A DNA stretch of 34,579 nt from NCBI GenBank assembly GCA_902762905.1, contig CACWQE010000025.1:1-34579 (forward strand), read 5' to 3'. Positions 1 to 7,937 of this stretch are shown piece by piece. How positions within the stretch are numbered: position 1 is the first letter of the stretch; each line of letters starts with the position of its first letter. The stretch is from an uncultured Lachnospiraceae bacterium. GTDB taxonomy: Bacteria; Bacillota; Clostridia; Lachnospirales; Lachnospiraceae. The notes under the pieces are model-generated. The model saw only the letters and a list, made by a program, of their open reading frames with translations, was not told where the DNA came from and made no database searches. A program made the position numbers and the translations under genes.

Positions 1-70
1 CACTTAGTGAATGCAAGGCATGAACTCTAGTGCGAAAGAGAGCAGCGCTGCGAGGTGTTTTCGAGCCTAG
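1..70. other. Non-coding left edge, possible repeat remnant
   Basis: No gene is seen. The stretch contains the self-complementary decamer GCAGCGCTGC and a GCATGAACTCTAGTGCG segment that loosely resembles 31721-31760. It probably continues a repeat cluster lying left of the window, but the resemblance is weak. Confidence 0.3.
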
Positions 71-176
71 TACCGCTGCGAGTGATGAGTAGCGACTACT
101 ATGATATGTTATATCCCAAACAACCGATTCATAACCTGAATGTTTCGCGCGTCCGTCACTTACGCTGTGCAAGGGG
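71..176 (-). repeat. Dispersed repeat, left copy
   Basis: Read on the minus strand, this stretch matches 33805-33911 of the plus strand over about 107 bp at roughly 85% identity, counted by eye. Shared blocks include CCTTGCACAGCGTAAGTG, ACGGACGCGCGAAACATT, GGATATAACATATCAT and CTACTCATCACTCG. Similarity stops abruptly near base 66, so the boundary looks real. The two copies are inverted relative to each other. No open reading frame in it looks coding, and it ends just before the promoter of the EamA gene. Family identity is unknown to me. Confidence 0.85.
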
Positions 177-185
177 GAAAGAATA

Positions 186-194
186 TGGTATAAT
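186..194 (+). promoter_or_regulatory. Extended -10 promoter for the EamA/CHR operon
   Basis: TGGTATAAT is a perfect extended -10 element. The -35 position, 17 bp upstream, is TGTGCA, a poor match that falls inside the end of the left dispersed repeat. Start codon is 35 bp downstream. Confidence 0.6.
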
Positions 195-229
195 ATGGGG
201 AGAAATTATTCAAAATCGAGGTGTTTATC

Positions 230-643
230 ATGTGGTTTCTTTTAGCAATTCTTTCGTCTGTATTTGCAGCATTGACATCTATTTTTGCGAAGATTGGAAT
301 AGATGGTGTGAATTCTAATCTGGCGACAGCAATTCGTACAGCGGTGGTATTGGTTATGGCATGGGGTATGGTATTCCTTACCAATGCACAGTCGGGAATT
401 GGAGATATCGGTAAGAAGAGCTGGCTGTTCCTTATCCTGTCAGGATTAGCAACCGGAGCATCCTGGCTTTGTTATTACAAGGCATTGCAGATGGGAGATG
501 CTTCTAAGGTAGTGCCGATTGATAAGCTGAGTGTTGTGATCACGCTGATTCTTGCGTTTGTATTCTTGCATGAACAGGTGACACCAAAGTCGATTGTAGG
601 TTGCATTCTGATCGGAGCAGGTACATTATTGATGGTTTTGTAG
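230..643 (+). CDS. Half-size EamA/DMT family membrane transporter
   Basis: A 137-residue hydrophobic protein with about five membrane segments, which is one EamA domain; classical drug/metabolite transporters carry two in tandem, so this form would be expected to dimerise. The segment ending in HEQVTPKSIVGCILIGAGTLL is the usual end of an EamA repeat. I chose the ATG at 230 because GAGG lies 8 bp upstream; an in-frame GTG at 221 would overlap that ribosome site. It is the first gene of a run with two chromate-transporter halves, 20 bp before the next gene. Substrate cannot be told from sequence. Confidence 0.85.
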   Translation: MWFLLAILSSVFAALTSIFAKIGIDGVNSNLATAIRTAVVLVMAWGMVFLTNAQSGIGDIGKKSWLFLILSGLATGASWLCYYKALQMGDASKVVPIDKLSVVITLILAFVFLHEQVTPKSIVGCILIGAGTLLMVL

Positions 644-663
644 AACCGCTGGAACAAAAGACG

Positions 664-1254
664 ATGAAAAAAGTAGGAATATTATTTTGGGATTTTTTGA
701 AAATTGGTGCATTCACGTTTGGTGGAGGATATGCCATGATCCATTTATTGGAGCGACAGTTTGTGGCGAGAAGAAAATGGATGGATCGGGACGAATTTCT
801 GGATATGGTTGCAATCGCTGAATCGACACCGGGACCAGTAGCGGTGAATAGTGCTACTTATATTGGATATAAGGTGGATGGAATCGCAGGCGCAATCAGT
901 GCTACCTGTGCGGTCTGCATTCCGTCCTTTGTGATCATTTATCTGATCTCGCTCTTTTTCAGGCAGTTTATGGAACTGAAGTATGTGACGTATGCGTTTC
1001 ATGGGATTCAGGCATGTGTGGTATATCTGATCTTAAGTGCGGCGGTGAAATTGTGGAAGAGCATGGAAAAAAACTGGTTTCATGTCTGCATTTTAACTGC
1101 AGTTAGTATTGTGATGCTGGTGTGCTCTTTGTGGACAGTAGAGATATCCGCCCTATATTATATTATTGTGTGTGGAATTATTGGGATTGCAGTTTACGGA
1201 TTGTCACAGATGCGTCACCATATGAGCAAACAAAAGGGAGAAAAGGAAAAATGA
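664..1254 (+). CDS. Chromate transporter, half-size CHR protein (first)
   Basis: A 196-residue membrane protein with one CHR domain. It starts with the typical FLKIGAFTFGGGYAMI segment (GGG motif) and carries AIAESTPGPVAVNSATYIGY, the PGP-A-N signature of the family. Short CHR proteins occur as adjacent pairs in Firmicutes, and the two halves are thought to act together as one exporter. The ATG at 664 gives the normal CHR N-terminus; an upstream in-frame ATG at 601 would overlap the EamA gene and is unlikely. Its stop overlaps the start of the second half by four bases, so translation is probably coupled. Chromate need not be the physiological substrate. Confidence 0.9.
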   Translation: MKKVGILFWDFLKIGAFTFGGGYAMIHLLERQFVARRKWMDRDEFLDMVAIAESTPGPVAVNSATYIGYKVDGIAGAISATCAVCIPSFVIIYLISLFFRQFMELKYVTYAFHGIQACVVYLILSAAVKLWKSMEKNWFHVCILTAVSIVMLVCSLWTVEISALYYIIVCGIIGIAVYGLSQMRHHMSKQKGEKEK

Positions 1255-1832
1255 TCTATTGGGAATTGTTTATGGAATTTGCCAAGATAGGTGCGGTATC
1301 CCTTGGTGGAGGGTATGGAATGATTGCTCTGATCCGGGAGATGGTATTTCGGAATGGTTGGATGACGGACAGTGATTTTACCAGCTTTATTGCAGTTTCG
1401 GAATCTACACCGGGACCATTGGCAGTGAATATGGCAACATTTATTGGATCTTCACAGGCAGGACTTCCCGGAGCGTTATGTGCCACTTTCGGAGTGGTAC
1501 TTCCGTCTTTTCTGATTATCTTATTGATTGCAGCCGTTATGCATAATCTGCTGAACTATAGTGGAGTGCAGGCATTTTTGAAAGGAGTGCGTCCTTGTAT
1601 TGTGGCAATGATCCTGGCAACGGGGATTCTGATGCTTCTGAATCTGTTATTGTCGGTTGCGATGGTGGATGATCTGATCGATGGGTGGAATTTTGATGTG
1701 AGAGCTGGTGTGATATTGTTGATATTATTAGGTGTTCATATCGGAACGAAGAAGAGATATCATCAGGAACCATCACCGATCATGATGATTCTGATATCTG
1801 CTGTATTAGGAATGGTGTTATGGTCAATGTGA
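1251..1832 (+). CDS. Chromate transporter, half-size CHR protein (second)
   Basis: A 193-residue CHR-domain membrane protein, paralogous to the preceding gene: MEFAKIGAVSLGGGYGMI and VSESTPGPLAVNMATFIG repeat the same two signatures. It starts within the stop of the first half (ATGA overlap) with GGGAGAAAAGG upstream. The pair probably forms a hetero-oligomeric anion exporter in the membrane. The gene ends 89 bp from an opposing SDR gene, and no clear terminator hairpin is visible between them. Confidence 0.9.
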   Translation: MIYWELFMEFAKIGAVSLGGGYGMIALIREMVFRNGWMTDSDFTSFIAVSESTPGPLAVNMATFIGSSQAGLPGALCATFGVVLPSFLIILLIAAVMHNLLNYSGVQAFLKGVRPCIVAMILATGILMLLNLLLSVAMVDDLIDGWNFDVRAGVILLILLGVHIGTKKRYHQEPSPIMMILISAVLGMVLWSM

Positions 1833-1921
1833 TAGTATGATACAGGCGGAGCTGTTTGTCAATATGGGGAAGTGGAGACGTTCACACGACTGTGGCAGAT
1901 GCAGAGCCATTCGGGAACAAC

Positions 1922-2698
1922 TTAGGATAAATGCTGCTGGATCAGCCAGATCTTCATCATGAGCCGTTGTGGAAGCAATTTGGCAAAGGCATGAGCCGTC
2001 TTTACATATAAGCTATATACGGAGATGTCTTTGTTGTGGTCAGCATCCCGGATGGCCTTTTCGGCTACCACATCTGGAGTTACCATCATGCGGAAACGGT
2101 TGGTTGCTTTGTCAGCACCGATCAGACCGATGTCGATCAGATCCGTTTTCATCCAGCCCGGACAGACGGCGGTTGCGGTAATGCCGCGGTCACGCAATTC
2201 CACATTCAATGCTCTGGTATAATTCCGTACAAATGCTTTCGTTGAGCTATAGAGATTCTGATAAGGGAGTGGCTGGAAGGATGCCTGGGATGCAATGTTG
2301 ATCAGGTGGCTGCCCTTCTTCATATAAGGAATACAGACAAGCCCCATGGCAACTAAGCCGTTGATATTCAGGTCGATCATGTTAAGAGATTCCTCTATGG
2401 ACAGATCATCATAAGAACAGAACTTTGCAAAGCCGGCATTGTTAATGAGGTATTGGATGGATACATTTGCATTGGCAAGTGTATCTGTGAACGCTTCAAT
2501 CTGTTTCCGGTCAGAAAGATCTCTCGAAAATGGTTTGATCTTATCTCCAAATTCAGATACGAGCGCCTGTAATTTCTGTTCATTTCGCGTAATTGCCCAG
2601 ATTTCATCTAATTCTGGACGGGCTGTCAATATCCGTACAAACTCCCGGCCAAGTCCACTGCTTGCTCCGGTTATAATTGCGATTGTTTTATTCTTCAT
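1922..2698 (-). CDS. Short-chain dehydrogenase/reductase (SDR)
   Basis: A 258-residue classical SDR. The Rossmann glycine motif TGASSGLG is at residues 10-17, NNAG at 86-89, catalytic Ser137, Tyr150 and Lys154 (YSSTK). The C-terminal ATAVCPGWMKTD segment is the usual substrate-loop entrance. Overall it resembles the DltE/YqjQ-like group that acts on unknown carbonyl or hydroxyl substrates with NAD(P)H. AGAGGA precedes the ATG. It lies alone on the minus strand, diverging from pckA. Substrate is not predictable. Confidence 0.88.
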   Translation of the reverse strand: MKNKTIAIITGASSGLGREFVRILTARPELDEIWAITRNEQKLQALVSEFGDKIKPFSRDLSDRKQIEAFTDTLANANVSIQYLINNAGFAKFCSYDDLSIEESLNMIDLNINGLVAMGLVCIPYMKKGSHLINIASQASFQPLPYQNLYSSTKAFVRNYTRALNVELRDRGITATAVCPGWMKTDLIDIGLIGADKATNRFRMMVTPDVVAEKAIRDADHNKDISVYSLYVKTAHAFAKLLPQRLMMKIWLIQQHLS

Positions 2699-2922
2699 GT
2701 CTATGTCCTCTTGTTGCTGTTAGATTCCTATTACCTGCTGTGATGAAAAAATCATATATCCATATACGTATAGTATACCCGTATGCTGTTCGTTCTAAAC
2801 GGGTGATGTGTTGAATATACAGCAAACATTTCAACTCTTTCTATTATCTTTTTCAGCTTCTTATTATAATAAGAAAGTTCATCAAAAATCAACAAAAATG
2901 AAAAAATTTTCACTTAATTTTA

Positions 2923-2950
2923 TTGATTTTATGCTCCATTTATGTATAAT
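2923..2950 (+). promoter_or_regulatory. pckA promoter
   Basis: TTGATT, a 16-bp spacer and TATAAT lie in very AT-rich DNA. They predict a transcript start near 2957 and a 5' leader of about 95 nt before pckA. The rest of the 2699-3051 gap holds no convincing gene. Confidence 0.65.
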
Positions 2951-2993
2951 TAGAAAGTGGGTGTCAAGGAATCATTCCCATAAGGATATTGTT

Positions 2994-3011
2994 CATCTGT
3001 GTTCACAGATG
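2994..3011 (+). promoter_or_regulatory. Hairpin in the pckA 5' leader
   Basis: CATCTGTG and CACAGATG form a perfect 8-bp inverted repeat around TT, about 40 bp before the start codon and inside the predicted leader. There is no U-run after it, so it is not a terminator. It could be an RNA stem or a DNA-binding palindrome. Confidence 0.45.
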
Positions 3012-3051
3012 ATTATCAATACAATTTCAAAGAAAAGAGGTATTAAGTAAC

Positions 3052-4665
3052 ATGGCAAACATCGATTTAAGCAAGTATGGAATTACTGGAACTACTGAGA
3101 TTGTTTACAACCCTTCTTACGAGTTACTTTTCGAGGAAGAGACTAAGTCTTCAAATGAAGGTTATGAGGTTGGTCAGAACACAGAGCTTAATGCTGTCAA
3201 CGTTATGACAGGTATTTACACAGGACGTTCTCCTAAAGACAAATTCATCGTAGAAGATGAGAATTCTGAGAATACAGTATGGTGGGATTCAGAGGAATAT
3301 CACAATGATAACCACCGTATGTCACAGGATGCATGGAAAGCTGTTAAAGAGATCGCTAAGGCAGAGCTTTCTAACAAGAAGTTATATGTAGTAGATGCAT
3401 TCTGCGGAGCAAATAAAGACACACGTATGGCAGTTCGTTTCATCGTTGAGGTTGCTTGGCAGGCTCACTTTGTAACTAACATGTTTATTAAGCCAACTGA
3501 GGAAGAATTGAAAGACTTCGAGCCAGACTTCGTTGTTTACAATGCTTCTAAGGCTAAAGTTGAGAATTACAAAGAATTAGGTCTTAACTCTGAGACTTGT
3601 GTAGCATTCAATATCACAAGCAGAGAGCAGGTTATCATCAATACATGGTACGGCGGAGAGATGAAGAAGGGTATGTTCTCTATGATGAACTACTACTTAC
3701 CACTTAAGGGTATTGCTTCAATGCACTGTTCTGCTAACACAGATATGGAAGGTAAGAACACAGCAATCTTCTTCGGCCTTTCAGGAACAGGTAAGACAAC
3801 ACTTTCTACAGATCCTAAGAGATTATTGATCGGTGATGATGAGCATGGTTGGGATGACAACGGTGTATTCAACTTCGAGGGTGGCTGCTACGCTAAGGTT
3901 ATCGGTCTTGACAAAGAGTCTGAGCCAGATATCTACAATGCAATCAGAAGAGATGCATTACTTGAGAACGTAACAGTTGCAGCAGATGGTAAGATCGACT
4001 TCGAGGATAAGAGTGTAACAGAGAATACTCGTGTATCTTATCCAATTGATCATATTGAGAACATTGCATCTAAGGTGAATGGCGTATCTTCAGGCCCAGC
4101 AGCTCAGAACGTTATCTTCCTTTCAGCAGATGCATTTGGAGTACTTCCTCCAGTATCTATTCTTACACCAGAGCAGACACAGTACTACTTCTTATCAGGA
4201 TTTACTGCAAAGCTTGCTGGTACAGAGCGTGGAATTACAGAGCCAACTCCTACATTCTCAGCATGTTTCGGACAGGCATTCTTAGAGCTTCATCCTACTA
4301 AGTACGGTGAAGAGCTTGTTAAGAAGATGGAGAAGAGTGGTGCTAAGGCTTACTTAGTTAACACAGGATGGAATGGTACAGGTAAGCGTATCACAATTAA
4401 GGATACTCGTGGAATCATCGATGCTATCTTAAGTGGTGATATCAAGAAAGCTCCTACCAAGACAATTCCTTACTTCAACTTCGAGGTTCCTACAGAGCTT
4501 CCAGGTGTTGATTCAGGAATCTTAGATCCTCGTGATACTTACGCTGATGCTTCTGAGTGGGAGACAAAGGCTAAGGATCTTGCTGAGAGATTCAACAAGA
4601 ACTTCAAGAAGTATGAGACAAATGACGCTGGTAAGGCTTTAGTAGCTGCAGGTCCTCAGCTTTAA
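3052..4665 (+). CDS. pckA: Phosphoenolpyruvate carboxykinase (ATP)
   Basis: A 537-residue cytoplasmic enzyme that interconverts oxaloacetate + ATP with PEP + CO2 + ADP. The kinase-1a P-loop GLSGTGKT lies at residues 242-249, followed by the metal-binding [20 protein letters not shown] segment. [13 protein letters not shown] near the N-terminus and the [18 protein letters not shown] segment are family hallmarks. Length matches the ATP-type family (about 530-540). In fermentative clostridia the enzyme may run toward oxaloacetate, making ATP. Codon use differs from the neighbours: it strongly prefers GAG, AAG, CTT, TCT and GCT, as expected for a highly expressed gene. It has its own promoter and terminator. 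Confidence 0.98.
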   Translation: MANIDLSKYGITGTTEIVYNPSYELLFEEETKSSNEGYEVGQNTELNAVNVMTGIYTGRSPKDKFIVEDENSENTVWWDSEEYHNDNHRMSQDAWKAVKEIAKAELSNKKLYVVDAFCGANKDTRMAVRFIVEVAWQAHFVTNMFIKPTEEELKDFEPDFVVYNASKAKVENYKELGLNSETCVAFNITSREQVIINTWYGGEMKKGMFSMMNYYLPLKGIASMHCSANTDMEGKNTAIFFGLSGTGKTTLSTDPKRLLIGDDEHGWDDNGVFNFEGGCYAKVIGLDKESEPDIYNAIRRDALLENVTVAADGKIDFEDKSVTENTRVSYPIDHIENIASKVNGVSSGPAAQNVIFLSADAFGVLPPVSILTPEQTQYYFLSGFTAKLAGTERGITEPTPTFSACFGQAFLELHPTKYGEELVKKMEKSGAKAYLVNTGWNGTGKRITIKDTRGIIDAILSGDIKKAPTKTIPYFNFEVPTELPGVDSGILDPRDTYADASEWETKAKDLAERFNKNFKKYETNDAGKALVAAGPQL

Positions 4666-4739
4666 TTTGAAGAATTAGTGTGAATACGGCTTTTGAGAGA
4701 CAGGGCGGTATGCATACAATCATGTTTATTAAATGACAG

Positions 4740-4780
4740 ACTGCCGTTTGAGGGTGATTCCTCGGACGGCAGTTTTCTTC
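4740..4780 (+). terminator. Rho-independent terminator of pckA
   Basis: ACTGCCGT (4740-4747) pairs with ACGGCAGT (4766-4773), with an inner GAGG/CCTC extension, followed by TTTTCTTCTGT. It lies 75 bp after the pckA stop and before the next gene's ribosome site. Confidence 0.9.
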
Positions 4781-4816
4781 TGTATTACATTTTGGAACAG
4801 GAAGGAAGAATAAGAT

Positions 4817-5755
4817 ATGAAGATCGTGGTATTAGACGCTAAGACAGTTGGTGAAGATGCAGACTGGTCCGGTTTCGAGCAGTTAGGGGAAGTAGTACGT
4901 TATCCGTATTCGGCATTAGATGAGGTACCGGAACGGGTAAAAGATGCGGAGGTTATCATTGTAAATAAAGTGCTGATCAATGAGCAGACAGTAGGGCAAG
5001 CTAAGAATCTTAAGCTGGTATGTGCTTTGGCAACGGGAACCAATAATCTGGATAAGGAATATCTGGAGAGCAGAGGAATCATCTGGCATAATGTAGCGGG
5101 ATATTCAACAGAAGCGGTGGCACAACACACGTTTGCCATGTTATTTTATCTGTTGGAGAAACTAAGATATTATGATGATTATGTAAAGGAAGGGGATTAT
5201 GCAAAAAGTCCGCTTTTTACACACTTTGCCAACGGATTTGCAGAGCTGAATGGTAAAATATGGGGTATTATCGGATTGGGAACGATTGGAAGAAGAGTGG
5301 CAGAGATTGCGAAGGTGTTTGGCTTGCAGGTAATCTATTATTCTGCATCTGGTGCTGCTCCACAGGAAGGATTTGAACAGGTGGACTTTGATACATTGCT
5401 TACAACGTCGGATATTGTATCGATACACGCGCCGCTTAATGAGTATACAGAAAATCTTATGGATAAGGATGCATTTACGAAGATGAAGAAGTCTGCAATC
5501 TTCTTAAATGTAGGAAGAGGTCCGATTGTGGTAGAGCAGGATCTGTATGAAGCATTACGTGATGGAGAGATTGCGGCAGCAGGGCTGGATGTACTATGTA
5601 AAGAACCAATTGCAGAAGATAATCCATTATTGCAGATCAAAGACAGCCGGAAACTGCTGATCACGCCGCATATAGCATGGGCGAGTGTGGAAGCAAGAAA
5701 CCGGCTGGTACAGATGGTATTAGAACAGGTGCAGGAGTATGCAAAAACACGGTGA
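4817..5755 (+). CDS. D-isomer-specific 2-hydroxyacid dehydrogenase
   Basis: A 312-residue NAD(P)-dependent enzyme of the glycerate/hydroxypyruvate/phosphoglycerate dehydrogenase family. The Rossmann motif GLGTIG is at residues 153-158. Catalytic Arg234 (NVGRGP), Glu263 (KEP) and His285 (TPHIAW) are all present. There is no C-terminal ACT domain, so it is not a full-length regulated SerA; a glycerate-type enzyme is the best guess. Residues after the second Rossmann strand are YYSASG with no acidic residue, so cofactor preference is open. AAGGAAG precedes the ATG. It converges on tspO with only 15 bp between the stops. Confidence 0.9.
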   Translation: MKIVVLDAKTVGEDADWSGFEQLGEVVRYPYSALDEVPERVKDAEVIIVNKVLINEQTVGQAKNLKLVCALATGTNNLDKEYLESRGIIWHNVAGYSTEAVAQHTFAMLFYLLEKLRYYDDYVKEGDYAKSPLFTHFANGFAELNGKIWGIIGLGTIGRRVAEIAKVFGLQVIYYSASGAAPQEGFEQVDFDTLLTTSDIVSIHAPLNEYTENLMDKDAFTKMKKSAIFLNVGRGPIVVEQDLYEALRDGEIAAAGLDVLCKEPIAEDNPLLQIKDSRKLLITPHIAWASVEARNRLVQMVLEQVQEYAKTR

Positions 5756-5770
5756 ATTGCAAAGCACATG

Positions 5771-6235
5771 TTAATTTAGCAGATAGATTCCGTAGTTGAG
5801 ATATCCGGCAAAAGCAACCCAGATCAGATAGGGAATCATCATGTAAGCCGCAGGCTTAGAGATACGGTAGAAAGCGATGGTAGTGAGCAGTATCAGAATC
5901 CATAGGGCGACTAACCAGACAAATGCAAACAGATACCAGCCCATATTGAAAAAGATCAGCGTCCAGAGAAAGTTAAAGCATAACTGGATGCCGTAAAGGG
6001 TTAGAGCCGTATCATTTTTCTGGTTCGAGGTTGCTACCAGATAGGAAGCAATTCCCATTAACAGATATAGAATCGTCCACACCACAGGGAATAGCCAGGT
6101 GGGTGGGGAAAGAGGCGGTTGATTCAGCATTTCAAAGGAATCCATCGCCTTTTTTGTGAGTAGAGCAGACAGACCGCCTACACCAAGTGGAATGGCAACT
6201 GCAGTTATTAAGTTTTTCCATTGAATCTTTTTCAT
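5771..6235 (-). CDS. tspO: TspO/MBR family tryptophan-rich sensory protein
   Basis: A 154-residue protein with five membrane segments. It has the family signatures LNQPPLSPPTWLFPVVWTIL in the first loop and second helix, and aromatic-rich YLFAFVWLVALWIL and YLIWVAFAGYLNYGIYLLN near the end. Bacterial TspO binds porphyrins and related ligands in the membrane. I start it at 6235 because TAAGGAGGT lies just upstream; a longer in-frame start at 6298 would put that ribosome site inside the coding region. It follows the NSS transporter gene on the same strand after a 96-bp gap. Confidence 0.93.
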   Translation of the reverse strand: MKKIQWKNLITAVAIPLGVGGLSALLTKKAMDSFEMLNQPPLSPPTWLFPVVWTILYLLMGIASYLVATSNQKNDTALTLYGIQLCFNFLWTLIFFNMGWYLFAFVWLVALWILILLTTIAFYRISKPAAYMMIPYLIWVAFAGYLNYGIYLLN

Positions 6236-6331
6236 ACAGACATACCTCCTTACCGTTAGTTTATGTAAGTATGGTATTTTTATACCTTTTATGTACATTA
6301 ACTGCAGGATAGGAAGAAAAAATTATATTTT

Positions 6332-7804
6332 TTACGCCGAATGCTTATTCTTGCCTCTTCTCAGAGAGAAGATAAAAGCAAGAAATAACAAGGCAATACA
6401 CATCCATGGAATCAGATACTGCAATCCCTGAGGAGCGAATAGATCATAATATCCTTTCAGATAAATAAATACGACAACGGCGGGAATAACATAAGTCATA
6501 TGCCAGCGCAGTTGATGTGGAAAACGAAGTCCGTTACCAGAGTCTGCTTCTGTTAAGAAGTTATCAAATCCCCATCCGTATCGGGTCGTACAGAACATTA
6601 CATAGACTAATGAGCCTAATGGAAGAACATTGCTTGAGATCAGGAAATCTTCCAGATCCATAATTGTTGTGCCAGAGCCTAACGGATGGAATCCAGACAG
6701 AATGTTGTAGCCTAATACACATGGCATAGACAGGACAATGATAGCAATGATATTAAACAGTACCGCTTTCTTTCGTGACCATCCCCATAGATCGATCGCA
6801 AAGGAAATGATATTTTCAAAGACTGCAATTACGGTAGAGAGTGCAGCAAATGACAGGAACAGGAAGAACAGGCTGCCCCAGATCCGGCCCCCGGACATCT
6901 GGTTAAAGATGTTAGGCAGAGTGATAAAGATCAGAGAAGGACCGGCATCCGGTTCAATACCATAAGCAAAACAGGCAGGGATGATGATAAGACCGGCCAT
7001 CAGTGCAACAAAAGTATCTAATATGGTAATGCTTAATGCCTCTCCGGTGAGAGAACGGCTTTTATCCAGATAGCTTCCGAAGATTGCCATAGATCCCATA
7101 CCAATACTTAAGGTGAAGAATGCCTGTGACATTGCGCCAAATATGACATTTCCGATTCCCTTTTCCATCATGCTGTGAAAATCAGGAACGAGATAGAAGC
7201 GGATTCCTGCATCGGCTCCCGGCAGTAAGGTAGAATGAATGGCAAGAATCACGATCAGACCAAGCAACAACAGCATCATGATCTTGGTGATCTTCTCTAC
7301 CCCTTTTTGGACGCCGAGGGAACAGATGCCAAATGCAAGGATAACCGCTATGATCATCCAGAAGGTCAAAGTAGCCGGGGATTGTAACAATGCATTGAAC
7401 TTCTCAGAAATCTGTTCCGTGTTAAGTGGTGTATTCGTAAATTCACCGGTCAGACAACGCCAGAAGTAATAAAGCATCCAGCCTGCAACAGTGGTATAGA
7501 ACATCATGAGCAGATAATTGCCGGCCATACCGATATAACTGTATGTGTGCCAGCGTGTTCCTTCTGGCTCTAATACTTTGAAAGAAGTAGCACAGCTTTT
7601 TTGACTTCCGCGGCCAACTGAAAATTCACATACCATAATCGGAAATCCTAAAATTGCTAAAAATACCAGATAGATCAATATGAAAGCGGCACCTCCGTAC
7701 TGCCCACACATATATGGAAATTTCCATACATTCCCCAATCCAATTGCACATCCGGCTGATACTAAAATAAACCCTAAACGGGAACCAAATTTTTCACGTT
7801 CCAT
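6332..7804 (-). CDS. Sodium:neurotransmitter symporter (NSS/SNF) family transporter
   Basis: A 490-residue membrane protein with about 11-12 helices. The N-terminus has the hallmark RLGFILVSAGCAIGLGNVWK and FPYMCGQYGGAAFILIYL of helix 1, including the unwound AIGLGN substrate/sodium site. Bacterial members such as LeuT, TnaT and MhsT import amino acids with Na+; the substrate here is unknown. AAGGAGA precedes the ATG, and a good promoter lies upstream on the minus strand. tspO follows downstream. Confidence 0.94.
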   Translation of the reverse strand: MEREKFGSRLGFILVSAGCAIGLGNVWKFPYMCGQYGGAAFILIYLVFLAILGFPIMVCEFSVGRGSQKSCATSFKVLEPEGTRWHTYSYIGMAGNYLLMMFYTTVAGWMLYYFWRCLTGEFTNTPLNTEQISEKFNALLQSPATLTFWMIIAVILAFGICSLGVQKGVEKITKIMMLLLLGLIVILAIHSTLLPGADAGIRFYLVPDFHSMMEKGIGNVIFGAMSQAFFTLSIGMGSMAIFGSYLDKSRSLTGEALSITILDTFVALMAGLIIIPACFAYGIEPDAGPSLIFITLPNIFNQMSGGRIWGSLFFLFLSFAALSTVIAVFENIISFAIDLWGWSRKKAVLFNIIAIIVLSMPCVLGYNILSGFHPLGSGTTIMDLEDFLISSNVLPLGSLVYVMFCTTRYGWGFDNFLTEADSGNGLRFPHQLRWHMTYVIPAVVVFIYLKGYYDLFAPQGLQYLIPWMCIALLFLAFIFSLRRGKNKHSA

Positions 7805-7839
7805 AAAATAAAATGTCTCCTTTAATTAAAATACGATTT

Positions 7840-7868
7840 ATTATATACTATCCTACATACGAACGCAA
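7840..7868 (-). promoter_or_regulatory. Promoter of the NSS transporter gene
   Basis: On the minus strand, TTGCGT (7863-7868), a 17-bp spacer and TATAAT (7840-7845) stand 35 bp before the start codon. The divergent polymerase gene shares this intergenic region. Confidence 0.65.
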
Positions 7869-7937
7869 ATGAATTTCCGTGTGGATAGATGGTTATGCTT
7901 ATAGGAGAGAATGGGTTAGAAAGGAGACGGAGCCGGG

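Noticed and set aside
55..318. Open frame across the left repeat and the start of the EamA gene
   Set aside because: It is out of frame with the EamA protein, lies mostly in repeat DNA and has no ribosome site.
1833..1921. Open frame starting MIQAELFVNMGKW after the second CHR gene
   Set aside because: It has no ribosome site and runs antisense into the SDR gene; at most a decayed gene start.
2808..3050. 80-codon open frame upstream of pckA
   Set aside because: It runs through the AT-rich promoter and leader of pckA, has no ribosome site and its product resembles translated non-coding DNA.
7855..7885. Possible LexA box before the Y-family polymerase gene
   Set aside because: Only one half-site, CGAAC, is present; the matching GTTCG half is missing at the needed spacing.
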